Assembly (NCBI GenBank): GCA_003818205.1
Contig: RPRQ01000034.1
Span: 1 to 50,418 of the forward strand
DNA from: Bacteroidales bacterium
Lineage (GTDB): Bacteria > Bacteroidota > Bacteroidia > Bacteroidales > Tenuifilaceae
DNA length: 50,418 bases
Direction: 5' to 3'
Positions within the stretch are counted from its first letter, which is position 1. Each line of letters starts with the position of its first letter. The notes under the pieces are model-generated. The model saw only the letters and a list, made by a program, of their open reading frames with translations. It ran no database searches and had not been told where the DNA came from. The position numbers and the translations under genes are program-made. Of this stretch, positions 7,366 to 14,584 are shown piece after piece.

Positions 7366-8634
7366 ATGGGTAACGAGGTTAAAATAGAAATCAATTCAGA
7401 GATTGGCGAATTGGAGGGTGTAATCCTGCACACCCCTGGTGCTGAGGTTGAAAATATGACCCCGCAGAACGCACAACGTGCGCTCTATAGCGATATTCTT
7501 AACCTTTCCATTGCAAAAAAGGAATACTCACAGCTAAGCGGAGTGCTATCCAAAGTCTCTAAAACCTATCAGGTACAGGATTTACTCGTGAAGGTTCTTT
7601 CAAAGGATAACTCGAAGCAGGAGCTCGTTTCAACCATCTGCAAGCACGAAGATGCCACATACTTAATCGATGAGCTGCTTAGCATTTCCCCGAAAGAACT
7701 TGCTAACCTACTCATTGAAGGGGTACCGCTAAAAAGGAATGATCTAACAAGCTTTTTAAGCCACGAAAGATTCTCCTTACCCCCACTTTATAACTTCTAC
7801 TTCACTAGAGACGCCTCAATTTCGATACGTGATAAGGTTTTAATCTCACGAATGGCTAACAGGGTTAGGGATTTAGAGTGCATTATCATGGAGGCCATAT
7901 TTAAACACTCTGGCGCTTTTTCTACAACAACCATTAACCCATTGGACTATGGATGCACCAACAGCACAACCATTGAGGGGGGCGATGTTCTAATTGCTCG
8001 TGATGATATTCTACTCATTGGCAATAGCGTAAGAACCACAACTCAGGCTATCGATTTTATCCTTAGGCAATTGGTGGCGAAAAACGATAAAGGGAAAAGA
8101 TATATTATCGTTCAGGAGCTACCTGAATCACCTGAATCTTTCATCCACCTCGACATGGTGTTCACCCTGCTCGATATAGATAAATGTATGGTATTCGAAC
8201 CCGTTATCCTTAAGCCAAATCGTTACCAAACCGTTCAGATTACCATTCAGAATGGTAAGGTGCTGGAGATTAAAACTGTTGAAAACATGCTTACCGCACT
8301 TAAAAGCCTTGGAATGGATATGAAACCCATAATTTGCGGTGGAGCACGCGATCAATGGATACAGGAAAGGGAGCAGTGGCATAGCGGTGCAAACTTCTTT
8401 GCCATTGGACCAGGCAAGGTTATTGGCTATGCACGAAATACCTACACCATGGACGAAATGAATAGAAATGGGTTTGATATTATCCGAGCCAAAGATGTAC
8501 TCGCCGATAAGATAAATCTGAAAGATTACGAAAAATTTGTTCTTACCATCGATGGAAACGAACTCCCCCGTGGAGGAGGCGGCGCCAGGTGTATGACCAT
8601 GCCTATTAGAAGAAAACCTGTGATTTGGAAATAA
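7366..8634 (+). CDS. arcA: Arginine deiminase
   Basis: A 422-residue cytoplasmic enzyme hydrolysing L-arginine to citrulline and ammonia. Guanidino-modifying superfamily landmarks are all seen: EIGELEGVILHTPG at the N-terminus, FTRDASI, the EGGD block, a HLDMVF stretch with the catalytic His, and the nucleophile Cys409 in GGGGARCMTMP. The ATG at 7366 is preferred over an in-frame TTG at 7339 because the family begins just before EINSEIG. Ornithine carbamoyltransferase (arcB), carbamate kinase (arcC) and the antiporter (arcD) are not adjacent, so an ATP-yielding ADI operon is not shown here. The gene lies 66 bp downstream of the IS1/MITE composite, which may have altered its promoter. Confidence 0.93.
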   Translation: MGNEVKIEINSEIGELEGVILHTPGAEVENMTPQNAQRALYSDILNLSIAKKEYSQLSGVLSKVSKTYQVQDLLVKVLSKDNSKQELVSTICKHEDATYLIDELLSISPKELANLLIEGVPLKRNDLTSFLSHERFSLPPLYNFYFTRDASISIRDKVLISRMANRVRDLECIIMEAIFKHSGAFSTTTINPLDYGCTNSTTIEGGDVLIARDDILLIGNSVRTTTQAIDFILRQLVAKNDKGKRYIIVQELPESPESFIHLDMVFTLLDIDKCMVFEPVILKPNRYQTVQITIQNGKVLEIKTVENMLTALKSLGMDMKPIICGGARDQWIQEREQWHSGANFFAIGPGKVIGYARNTYTMDEMNRNGFDIIRAKDVLADKINLKDYEKFVLTIDGNELPRGGGGARCMTMPIRRKPVIWK

Positions 8635-8683
8635 ACATTCCCCTCTCCCATTTGTTTAACAGTAAACCATAAAGCCAAAACAA

Positions 8684-8875
8684 ATGAAAAAGAATGTTGG
8701 AAAAGTTGATATGATTATCAGGGTAATCATAGGAATTATAATCGCATCCATTGGGATTGTCTATCAAAGCTGGTGGGGATTATTAGCCGTCGTTCCGCTA
8801 ATTACCGCTTTTATTAATTTCTGTCCGCTCTACACCGTTATGGGATGCAATACTTGCTCTACGGAAAAGAAATAA
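8684..8875 (+). CDS. DUF2892 family small membrane protein
   Basis: A 63-residue protein with two hydrophobic helices (about 12-28 and 32-50), starting MKKNVGKVDMIIRVIIG and ending CPLYTVMGCNTCSTEKK. This is the DUF2892/YgaP transmembrane-tail family: a conserved NxGxxDRxxR-like opening and CPLYxxxGxxTC close. In YgaP this segment follows a rhodanese domain; the stand-alone form has no established function. It lies 49 bp after arcA on the same strand and could share its transcript. Confidence 0.8.
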   Translation: MKKNVGKVDMIIRVIIGIIIASIGIVYQSWWGLLAVVPLITAFINFCPLYTVMGCNTCSTEKK

Positions 8876-8885
8876 AGCTATTTAA

Positions 8886-8947
8886 ACACAAAGACACAGA
8901 GCAATATTATTTAAAACTATGCGGCTCTGTGCCTCTGTGCTTGTTTT
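8886..8947. terminator. Convergent-gene terminator hairpin
   Basis: AGACACAGAGC (8892-8902) pairs imperfectly with GCTCTGTGCCT (8924-8934), followed by CTGTGCTTGTTTTTA, between the convergent DUF2892 and sucC genes. Its CACAGAG/CTCTGTG text resembles the interior of the family B elements, so it may be a repeat relic reused as a terminator. Confidence 0.5.
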
Positions 8948-8949
8948 TA

Positions 8950-10137
8950 TTAATTTACCGTCTTCTTCACCAAATCGGCTGCTTCCTGCAACGAGATTGC
9001 AGAGGATACCTTAAGCCCTGATTGATCGATTAAGTCTTTACCCTCCTTAGCATTTGTACCCTGCAAACGAACGATAACAGGAACAGAGATATTACCAATC
9101 TCCTTGTAAGCATCAACAACACCCTGGGCTACCCTATCGCAGCGAACAATTCCACCAAAAATATTAATGAGAATTGCTTTAACATTTGGGTCTTTGAGGA
9201 TTATGCGGAATCCTGCTGCTACCGTTTTTGCATTCGCACCACCGCCCACATCAAGGAAATTGGCAGGATCGCCACCCGATAGCTTAATAATATCCATGGT
9301 AGCCATGGCTAAACCTGCCCCGTTGACCATGCAGCCTACATTCCCATCGAGCTTTACAAAGTTCAGATTATTCTCACCCGCTTCAACCTCTGCCTGATCC
9401 TCCTCATCCTTATCACGTAAGAGTTCCAGATTTGGATGGCGATAAAGGGCATTATCTTCAATATTAACCTTGGCATCAACAGCAAAAATATCTTCGTTCG
9501 AGGTTTTAACCAATGGATTTATTTCAAGCAATGAGAGATCATTTTTAATGTAGGTATCGTACATGGCTATCACGCATTTCACCATTTGAGAGAATGCCTT
9601 ATCCTTTAGCCCAAGGTTAAAAGCAATTCTTCTTGCTTGGAAAACCTGAACACCCAGAGGGTGAATCTCCTCTTTGTAAATCAATTCAGGGGTTTGTGCT
9701 GCCACCGCTTCAATGTCCATCCCTCCCTGAGGGGAATAAACAATCATGTTTCGCCCAGTTGCACGATTGAGCAGAATACTAACATAGTACTCCTTAACCT
9801 CCGAGGTCCCCGGTTTGTATATCCCCTGCTGAACAATAACCTTGCGAACAAATTTACCCGCAGGACCCGTTTGGTGAGTAATTAGAGTCATGCCCAATAT
9901 CTGTTTAGCATACCTCTCAACCTCATCTAAGTTATGGGCAATCTTAACCCCACCACCCTTGCCTCTACCGCCTGAATGGATTTGAGCCTTAACGGCAATC
10001 TCATTCGTGCCGCTCTGTTCGAATATTTTCTTTGCGGCATCTACTGCCTCTTCAGGCGTATAGGCAAGAATGCTCATAGGGACAGGGACTCCAGATTCTT
10101 GGAGTAATTGCTTAGCTTGATATTCATGAATATTCAT
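8950..10137 (-). CDS. sucC: Succinyl-CoA synthetase (ADP-forming) beta subunit
   Basis: A 395-residue TCA-cycle enzyme subunit that couples succinyl-CoA cleavage to nucleotide triphosphate formation with the alpha subunit SucD. It opens MNIHEYQAKQLLQESGVPVP and has the ATP-grasp glycine-rich segment SGGRGKGGGVK, LLEINPLVKT and DAKVNIEDNALYR, then the C-terminal flavodoxin-like domain with GLAMATMDII, FLDVGGGA and NIFGGIVRCD. Length is normal. sucD is not adjacent; the upstream neighbour is a divergent methyltransferase 73 bp away, so alpha and beta are encoded separately. Confidence 0.96.
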   Translation of the reverse strand: MNIHEYQAKQLLQESGVPVPMSILAYTPEEAVDAAKKIFEQSGTNEIAVKAQIHSGGRGKGGGVKIAHNLDEVERYAKQILGMTLITHQTGPAGKFVRKVIVQQGIYKPGTSEVKEYYVSILLNRATGRNMIVYSPQGGMDIEAVAAQTPELIYKEEIHPLGVQVFQARRIAFNLGLKDKAFSQMVKCVIAMYDTYIKNDLSLLEINPLVKTSNEDIFAVDAKVNIEDNALYRHPNLELLRDKDEEDQAEVEAGENNLNFVKLDGNVGCMVNGAGLAMATMDIIKLSGGDPANFLDVGGGANAKTVAAGFRIILKDPNVKAILINIFGGIVRCDRVAQGVVDAYKEIGNISVPVIVRLQGTNAKEGKDLIDQSGLKVSSAISLQEAADLVKKTVN

Positions 10138-10187
10138 AGAATAAGTTTTTGTTTAAGCAGCCTCTAAATTACAAAAAAAGGTTTATT

Positions 10188-10195
10188 TACATTTG
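10188..10195 (+). promoter_or_regulatory. Possible -7 box of the SpoU methyltransferase gene
   Basis: TACATTTG matches the Bacteroidota -7 consensus TAnnTTTG and lies 15 bp upstream of the ATG at 10211. No good -33 box was seen. Confidence 0.35.
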
Positions 10196-10210
10196 TAAAA
10201 AATCAAAACA

Positions 10211-10750
10211 ATGACCGATAAAAGAAAACTAGAGAACAAAGAGCTGAACCGTAAATCAGTTGAAGAGTTCAAAGGTACTTCAAAGACCCCAATAATAGTA
10301 GTTCTTGACAATATTCGAAGCCTTAATAATATTGGTTCAGTATTCAGAACATCCGATGCCCTACTCGTTGAAAGGATTATTCTATGTGGAATTACAGGAA
10401 CTCCTCCTAACAAGGAGATTCATCGAACAGCGTTAGGGGCAGAAGATTCGGTTGCTTGGGAGTATTTCGAAAAAACAGCGGATGCCATTGTATGGCTCAA
10501 GGAGAATGGCTATAAAGTGATTTCGCTTGAGCAAACGGTTGGCAGCACTGATCTGATGAAGTTTAAACCAACCATAAACCGCAAATACGCTTTAGTTTTC
10601 GGTAATGAACTCCGGGGCGTAGAGCAAGAGGTAATTAACCTCTCCGATGAGTGCATTGAAATTCCACAATTCGGGACAAAGCACTCGTTCAACGTTGCCG
10701 TTTCGGCAGGAATTGTGTTATGGGATTTCTTTTCGAAGCTGAATAAATAG
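10211..10750 (+). CDS. TrmH/SpoU family RNA methyltransferase
   Basis: A 179-residue SAM-dependent 2'-O-ribose methyltransferase of the SPOUT class acting on tRNA or rRNA. The three SpoU motifs are clear: DNIRSLNNIGSVFRTSDA, ALVFGNELRGVEQEV and HSFNVAVSAGIVLWDF, which together form the trefoil knot SAM site. It lacks the N-terminal L30e-like substrate domain of the RlmB type and is nearer the short TrmL/TrmH-like forms. The exact target nucleotide cannot be read from sequence. It is divergent from sucC and followed by element B2. Confidence 0.9.
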   Translation: MTDKRKLENKELNRKSVEEFKGTSKTPIIVVLDNIRSLNNIGSVFRTSDALLVERIILCGITGTPPNKEIHRTALGAEDSVAWEYFEKTADAIVWLKENGYKVISLEQTVGSTDLMKFKPTINRKYALVFGNELRGVEQEVINLSDECIEIPQFGTKHSFNVAVSAGIVLWDFFSKLNK

Positions 10751-10792
10751 CTGTCAGTATTTTTTTCTCAATGAAACAATATTAGTATTTTG

Positions 10793-10909
10793 GTAACTAT
10801 TCAGCAATACTATGAAATGAAATATAAACCACGGAGACACAGACCTGCCTACCCTGCCTACCGGCAGACAGGCGGCAGGCAGGTCTGTGTCTCCGTGGTG
10901 AATGGTTAC
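10793..10909. repeat. Family B inverted-repeat element (B2)
   Basis: A 117-bp element from GTAACTATTCAGC to GAATGGTTAC. CCACGGAGACACAGACCTGC is mirrored by GGTCTGTGTCTCCGTGG, with a nested CCTGCC/GGCAGG palindrome at the centre. Flanking octamers GTATTTTG and ATATTTTT agree at six of eight positions. It ends 20 bp before the Crp/Fnr gene, so it supplies most of that gene's leader. Confidence 0.7.
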
Positions 10910-10929
10910 ATATTTTTAAAAAGAATAAA

Positions 10930-11448
10930 ATGTTTGTAGAATCATTACATAATACGATTTTTCTGAAAAAAGGGGAGACCTTTTTAGAGTATAGCAATCG
11001 ATGTACACGGATTGGCAGGCTTACAAAGGGAGTATTACGAGGATTTGTCGTAGATAACGATGGAAATGAGATTACTACTCATTTTTATCAAGAGGGAGAC
11101 ATGGTTATCGGTAGTTATATACCAAACGTGAAAGCCGCAATGACTATACAAGCGTTGGAGAATTGTAGCATTTCAACGGCTGATTACTCAACGGTAATGT
11201 CTCTCGTTAATAAAAATCAAGAAATTACAGATATTATCAATTTAGCATTTCAAAAGCTAAACAATCAATTGCAATCACGATTGGTCTCACTTCTGAATTT
11301 AGATTCAGTGGAAAAGTATGAGCTTTTCTTGAAAGAGTATCCTAATCTAATAAACCGAATACCACACTACCATATTGCAAATTTCTTAGGAATTACTTCT
11401 ACGCAGCTAAGTAGAGCACGGAAACGATTTATCGACAAATGTAAATGA
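10930..11448 (+). CDS. Crp/Fnr-type transcriptional regulator
   Basis: A 172-residue protein with a cyclic-nucleotide-binding-like beta barrel (about 10-115; FLKKGETFLEYSNRCTRIGR, LRGFVVDNDGNEITTHFYQEG, DMVIGS) and a C-terminal winged helix (about 140-170; IPHYHIANFLGITSTQLSRA RK). It is the short Bacteroidota variety with a reduced dimerisation helix; its effector is not predictable. The ATG at 10930 is the first and gives a family-typical start. Its only spacer from the methyltransferase gene is element B2. The SRPBCC gene downstream, beyond element B3, may be its partner. Confidence 0.85.
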   Translation: MFVESLHNTIFLKKGETFLEYSNRCTRIGRLTKGVLRGFVVDNDGNEITTHFYQEGDMVIGSYIPNVKAAMTIQALENCSISTADYSTVMSLVNKNQEITDIINLAFQKLNNQLQSRLVSLLNLDSVEKYELFLKEYPNLINRIPHYHIANFLGITSTQLSRARKRFIDKCK

Positions 11449-11499
11449 AAAAACTGCTTTAGATATTTTACTTTGCAGCACGAGAAAAGTAATTATTTT

Positions 11500-11733
11500 G
11501 TAACTATTCAACACGGAGACACTGACCTGCCCGCCGAGCCTTGGCAGGCGGGGATCACAGAGTTTAATTTCAATAATTGTTTCACAAATCACAGAGAAAT
11601 AACCTTGAAACAGCTTGGCAAACTGGCTTACGATATGCAATGCCAATATTTTTTATTGAATAATCATCTCTGTGTTTCTCTATTTTCTCTGTGTCTCCGT
11701 GGTTTTTTATTTCGCCTAATGCTGAATAGTTAC
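11500..11733. repeat. Family B inverted-repeat element (B3)
   Basis: A 234-bp element from GTAACTATTCAACACGGAGA to GCTGAATAGTTAC, with ACACGGAGACACTGACCTGC mirrored by CTCTGTGTCTCCGTGGT and a nested CCCGCC...GGCGGG block. Flanks ATTATTTT (11492-11499) and AGTATTTT (11734-11741) are an 8-bp target duplication with one mismatch. Confidence 0.75.
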
Positions 11734-11785
11734 AGTATTTTTAACTTATATCCTTTCTACGAACGGGTGTACAAAACATGTAGTT

Positions 11786-12256
11786 ATGAAAAATGACATT
11801 TTCAAAGCAGAAAAAGTATCAAGAACCGAAACATTTGTGGTTAGTGGAAAAATTGAAATAGTTTTCCCGCTATTCGGAGCTTTTGAAGAAAGAAAGTGGG
11901 AGCCAACATGGAATCCGATTTTAATTTATCCTTCAGAAGAGGTTATTGAAGAAGGAACTACCTTTAAAACGGATGGACGTGATGATGAAACGGAGTTTTT
12001 ATGGCGGGTTTCTAAATATGAAAAAGATTTACACCTAATTCAATATTTGGTTTCAACAGAGAATAGGTATTGGACAATAACAGTAAAGTGTAGTAAGTAT
12101 AATAATGAAGACAAAACTAATGTGACTGTAACTTATACATTTATAGGGCTAAATATAAAAGGAAATGAGTTGAATAAAGTTCATATACAAAGCATGTATG
12201 AATACAACCTAAAAGACTGGGCAGACGCGATTAACAAATACCTTAAAACGAAATAG
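11786..12256 (+). CDS. SRPBCC (START-like) fold protein
   Basis: A 156-residue cytoplasmic protein. TETFVVSGKIEIVFPLFGA, the W-x-P-T-W-N-P segment, TTFKTDGRDDETEFLWRV, and a C-terminal amphipathic helix (MYEYNLKDWADAINKYLK) fit the helix-grip ligand-binding fold of the polyketide cyclase/SRPBCC group. Ligand and role are unknown. It follows the Crp/Fnr gene, separated by element B3. Confidence 0.7.
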   Translation: MKNDIFKAEKVSRTETFVVSGKIEIVFPLFGAFEERKWEPTWNPILIYPSEEVIEEGTTFKTDGRDDETEFLWRVSKYEKDLHLIQYLVSTENRYWTITVKCSKYNNEDKTNVTVTYTFIGLNIKGNELNKVHIQSMYEYNLKDWADAINKYLKTK

Positions 12257-12407
12257 AAATACTGCTAACACATTGTTTTATCTATTGGGATTGATGTGAT
12301 GTGTTTGAGACTCATCCCTCTTAAAATCCGCTTAGCTGACGACAGATAATAAAGCCATTTTAAACGCCCACGAGTGTTTAGACTTCGGAAACGCTTATCA
12401 TACGCTT

Positions 12408-12441
12408 AAAAAAAAGAGGCTGCTTGATAAAGCAACCTCTT
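12408..12441 (-). terminator. Terminator of the OmpA/TPR lipoprotein gene
   Basis: On the minus strand AGAGGTTGCTT pairs with AAGCAGCCTCT around TATC, followed by eight T residues. It lies 20 bp beyond the stop at 12462. The stem lacks a comparable T-run on the plus strand. Confidence 0.8.
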
Positions 12442-12461
12442 CTCATTTAATGATATACTAT

Positions 12462-14177
12462 TTACTCAACAATAGCTTTGAAAGCATCGTTTTGGAAATA
12501 ATTACGGAATTCAAGGTCATTCTTGGCACGAGCTTTTAGAGCAGCATCTTTACCAATAGCGGTACGTAGGTTGTTAAGAACCATTGACTCATCGGTCATG
12601 CGAGCACCAACAACAGCTAATCCGTAGAAACCTTTTGCAGTATCAACCTTTTGGAAGGTATTCTTAGCAGCATCAGTTTTTCCTACCAATAGTAACGATA
12701 AGCCTTGGTTGAAAGAATCGGAACCTGCAAGATACTCAACAGCAGCTGGGTATTGGTTTTTGATAACAGCAATGATACCTAGGTTATACTTAACATCTGG
12801 ACCAGCATTGGTAGCAGAAGCAAATAATTTTTCAGCGCCATCAATATCGCCTTCGAGCAATGTAACACAACCACGGTTATTGATAATTGAAGGCTCGGTT
12901 GAAGCGGCTGCTTTCTCAAGAGCAACTTTAGCGTTAGCTAAATCTTTCTTTACCAGGTAAAGGTATGCAACATTGTTGATAGCGCGAATATCATTGTATT
13001 TTGCTGCAACTTTATTGTAAACCTCAATCTTTTTATCAGCGTCAGCGATTAAAGTAACTCCGTACATAATCTCTTCAAGTTGAAGACTATCGTAAGTATT
13101 ACCTTCAATCATGGCTTTTAGCTGCTCATCAGAATAACCCACTAGGTTGATGTTAGCGATCATCTTTGAACGACGTAGCTGAGGAAGAATCTTCTCGGCA
13201 AGAACTAAATAAACTTTAGATAGGTTCTTGATCTCTTTCTCACGAACTGCAGGATCTGAGTACATTGAAAGTACACGAAGGATAAGCTCTTTATCCTGAA
13301 CATCAGAAGCACTAATTAATGATTGGAAACCTTCCCAATCCTCAGAGGTTGATTGAACGGTTACATAGTTTGTAGCTTTGGTATCAACTTTTGCTTTCTT
13401 GAAAATGTCATTAACCCATTTCTCGGTGCTCTTTCCGCGTTCCGAGGATAGCTTCTCATTATCAGCTTCTGGTCCATCGGGTGAAGCATAAGCAGAAACG
13501 CTAACACCTTTAAACTCTTTTGTAGAATCAACGATTGATTTTGCAATAAAATCTTGAAGCATTTTTACTTCTTCCTTTGTTAGCTCCGATTTACGAACAT
13601 CTGCTTTTGAGATTACGAAGTTGATTTGACCTTCTTTTTTATCGGGAACTATTCTTTCGAATTTGTTATCCTTTAACATAGTAGGTTTAGGATCGATGTC
13701 AACAAGCTTATAGGTAGCTAATACACCTTTTCCTAGTTTATAAGGAGCATCGAAAGGTATTTTCTTATCCTTATAGGATATAACGAAACGAAGTTCAAGC
13801 TCAGAGCTGAACATTTCATCTTTATAATCAAATTCAACTTCGTGCTTAAAGCTTCCGCCTGCTTCGTAGTTAATAACTTGATTGTTAGCTTGTACTTCCT
13901 CACCTTGTAAAACCTTAACGGTTAGAGGTAGCTCTCCACCTTGATAAATCAATACTGGAGTTACATCAACAATAGCCTTTTTGTTAAAATACTTTGCAGG
14001 TATTACACCTTCAATAGTTGCTTTAACCTTATTGCCATGAACCTCTAATGGGTTTGGGGTAAGCTTAAAGCTTACGCCTTCGGGAAGTTGTTTCATCTTT
14101 TCAACCCCGCCACAGCCAATTAAAATAAGAGCAGCTACAGCGATGAATGCTAGATGTTGAAACCTGATTCTTTTCAT
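12462..14177 (-). CDS. OmpA-like/TPR lipoprotein
   Basis: A 571-residue envelope lipoprotein. The signal peptide has lipobox L-I-G-Cys22. The N-terminal 25-185 region is beta-rich and unassigned. A central segment (about 195-300) resembles an OmpA-type peptidoglycan-binding fold, with FKGVSVSAYASPDGPEADNE and ERGKSTEKWV. TPR-like helices (about 370-550; NNVAYLYLVKKDLANAKVAL, IINNRGCVTLLEGDIDGAEK) complete it. This architecture recurs in Bacteroidales cell-envelope lipoproteins, and a periplasmic scaffold role is inference. A TAnnTTTG box lies 51 bp upstream and a strong terminator follows. Confidence 0.8.
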   Translation of the reverse strand: MKRIRFQHLAFIAVAALILIGCGGVEKMKQLPEGVSFKLTPNPLEVHGNKVKATIEGVIPAKYFNKKAIVDVTPVLIYQGGELPLTVKVLQGEEVQANNQVINYEAGGSFKHEVEFDYKDEMFSSELELRFVISYKDKKIPFDAPYKLGKGVLATYKLVDIDPKPTMLKDNKFERIVPDKKEGQINFVISKADVRKSELTKEEVKMLQDFIAKSIVDSTKEFKGVSVSAYASPDGPEADNEKLSSERGKSTEKWVNDIFKKAKVDTKATNYVTVQSTSEDWEGFQSLISASDVQDKELILRVLSMYSDPAVREKEIKNLSKVYLVLAEKILPQLRRSKMIANINLVGYSDEQLKAMIEGNTYDSLQLEEIMYGVTLIADADKKIEVYNKVAAKYNDIRAINNVAYLYLVKKDLANAKVALEKAAASTEPSIINNRGCVTLLEGDIDGAEKLFASATNAGPDVKYNLGIIAVIKNQYPAAVEYLAGSDSFNQGLSLLLVGKTDAAKNTFQKVDTAKGFYGLAVVGARMTDESMVLNNLRTAIGKDAALKARAKNDLEFRNYFQNDAFKAIVE

Positions 14178-14227
14178 ATTCTACGTATTTTTTGTTTGGG
14201 TTTTCTGCGTTAATGTGTAATGACTTA

Positions 14228-14235
14228 CAAACATA
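14228..14235 (-). promoter_or_regulatory. Likely -7 box of the OmpA/TPR lipoprotein gene
   Basis: TATGTTTG on the minus strand matches TAnnTTTG and would give a leader of about 44 nt before the ATG at 14177. The remaining spacer, 14236-14533, shows no credible gene; a 61-codon plus-strand frame there is A/T-driven. Confidence 0.45.
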
Positions 14236-14533
14236 CTACTCTTTTTGCAAAAAAAGAAGGGTTATGTTTTAAAATATTGGAATCATCACTAAAAAGTAAC
14301 CATATACATACTATTTTTATACTTTTGGTCAAAAAAAGGTTCTTTAAGTTTAAGATAATCAGACTTATTCGAAACAAAACCAATTGTGTTTATAAATACA
14401 GCTAAGAAAGTAAATTAAAGAATTGTTGATAAAAATAGATGTTACCTTTCTGGATAATTCCAAGATAATTGGATATTATGGTCTTTTCATATCCCTTCAA
14501 CATTTTTGTTTTTGAGACTTGGGTATCTCCAAT

Positions 14534-14560
14534 AAAAAAGGAGTTGGTTTCCCAGCTCCT
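14534..14560 (-). terminator. Terminator of the S9 peptidase gene
   Basis: On the minus strand AGGAGCTGG pairs with CCAACTCCT around GAAA, followed by six T residues. It lies 25 bp after the stop codon at 14585. Confidence 0.8.
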
Positions 14561-14584
14561 GATTTACAATATGGATTGAATCTA

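Noticed and set aside
8886-8947. CACAGAG/CTCTGTG repeat as a sixth family B element
   Set aside because: It lacks the GTAACTATTCAGC ends and a target duplication; better described as a terminator between convergent genes.
10840-10890. Repeated CCTGCC/GGCAGG blocks as a CRISPR array
   Set aside because: The units are palindromes nested in MITEs, without regular spacers or cas genes.
11473-11796. 107-codon plus-strand frame between the Crp/Fnr and SRPBCC genes
   Set aside because: It is almost entirely the inverted-repeat element B3 read through; the opposite-strand frame is similar.
14220-14405. 61-codon plus-strand frame between the lipoprotein and S9 peptidase genes
   Set aside because: Lysine/isoleucine-rich product of A/T-rich spacer; it overlaps the promoter box of the lipoprotein gene.
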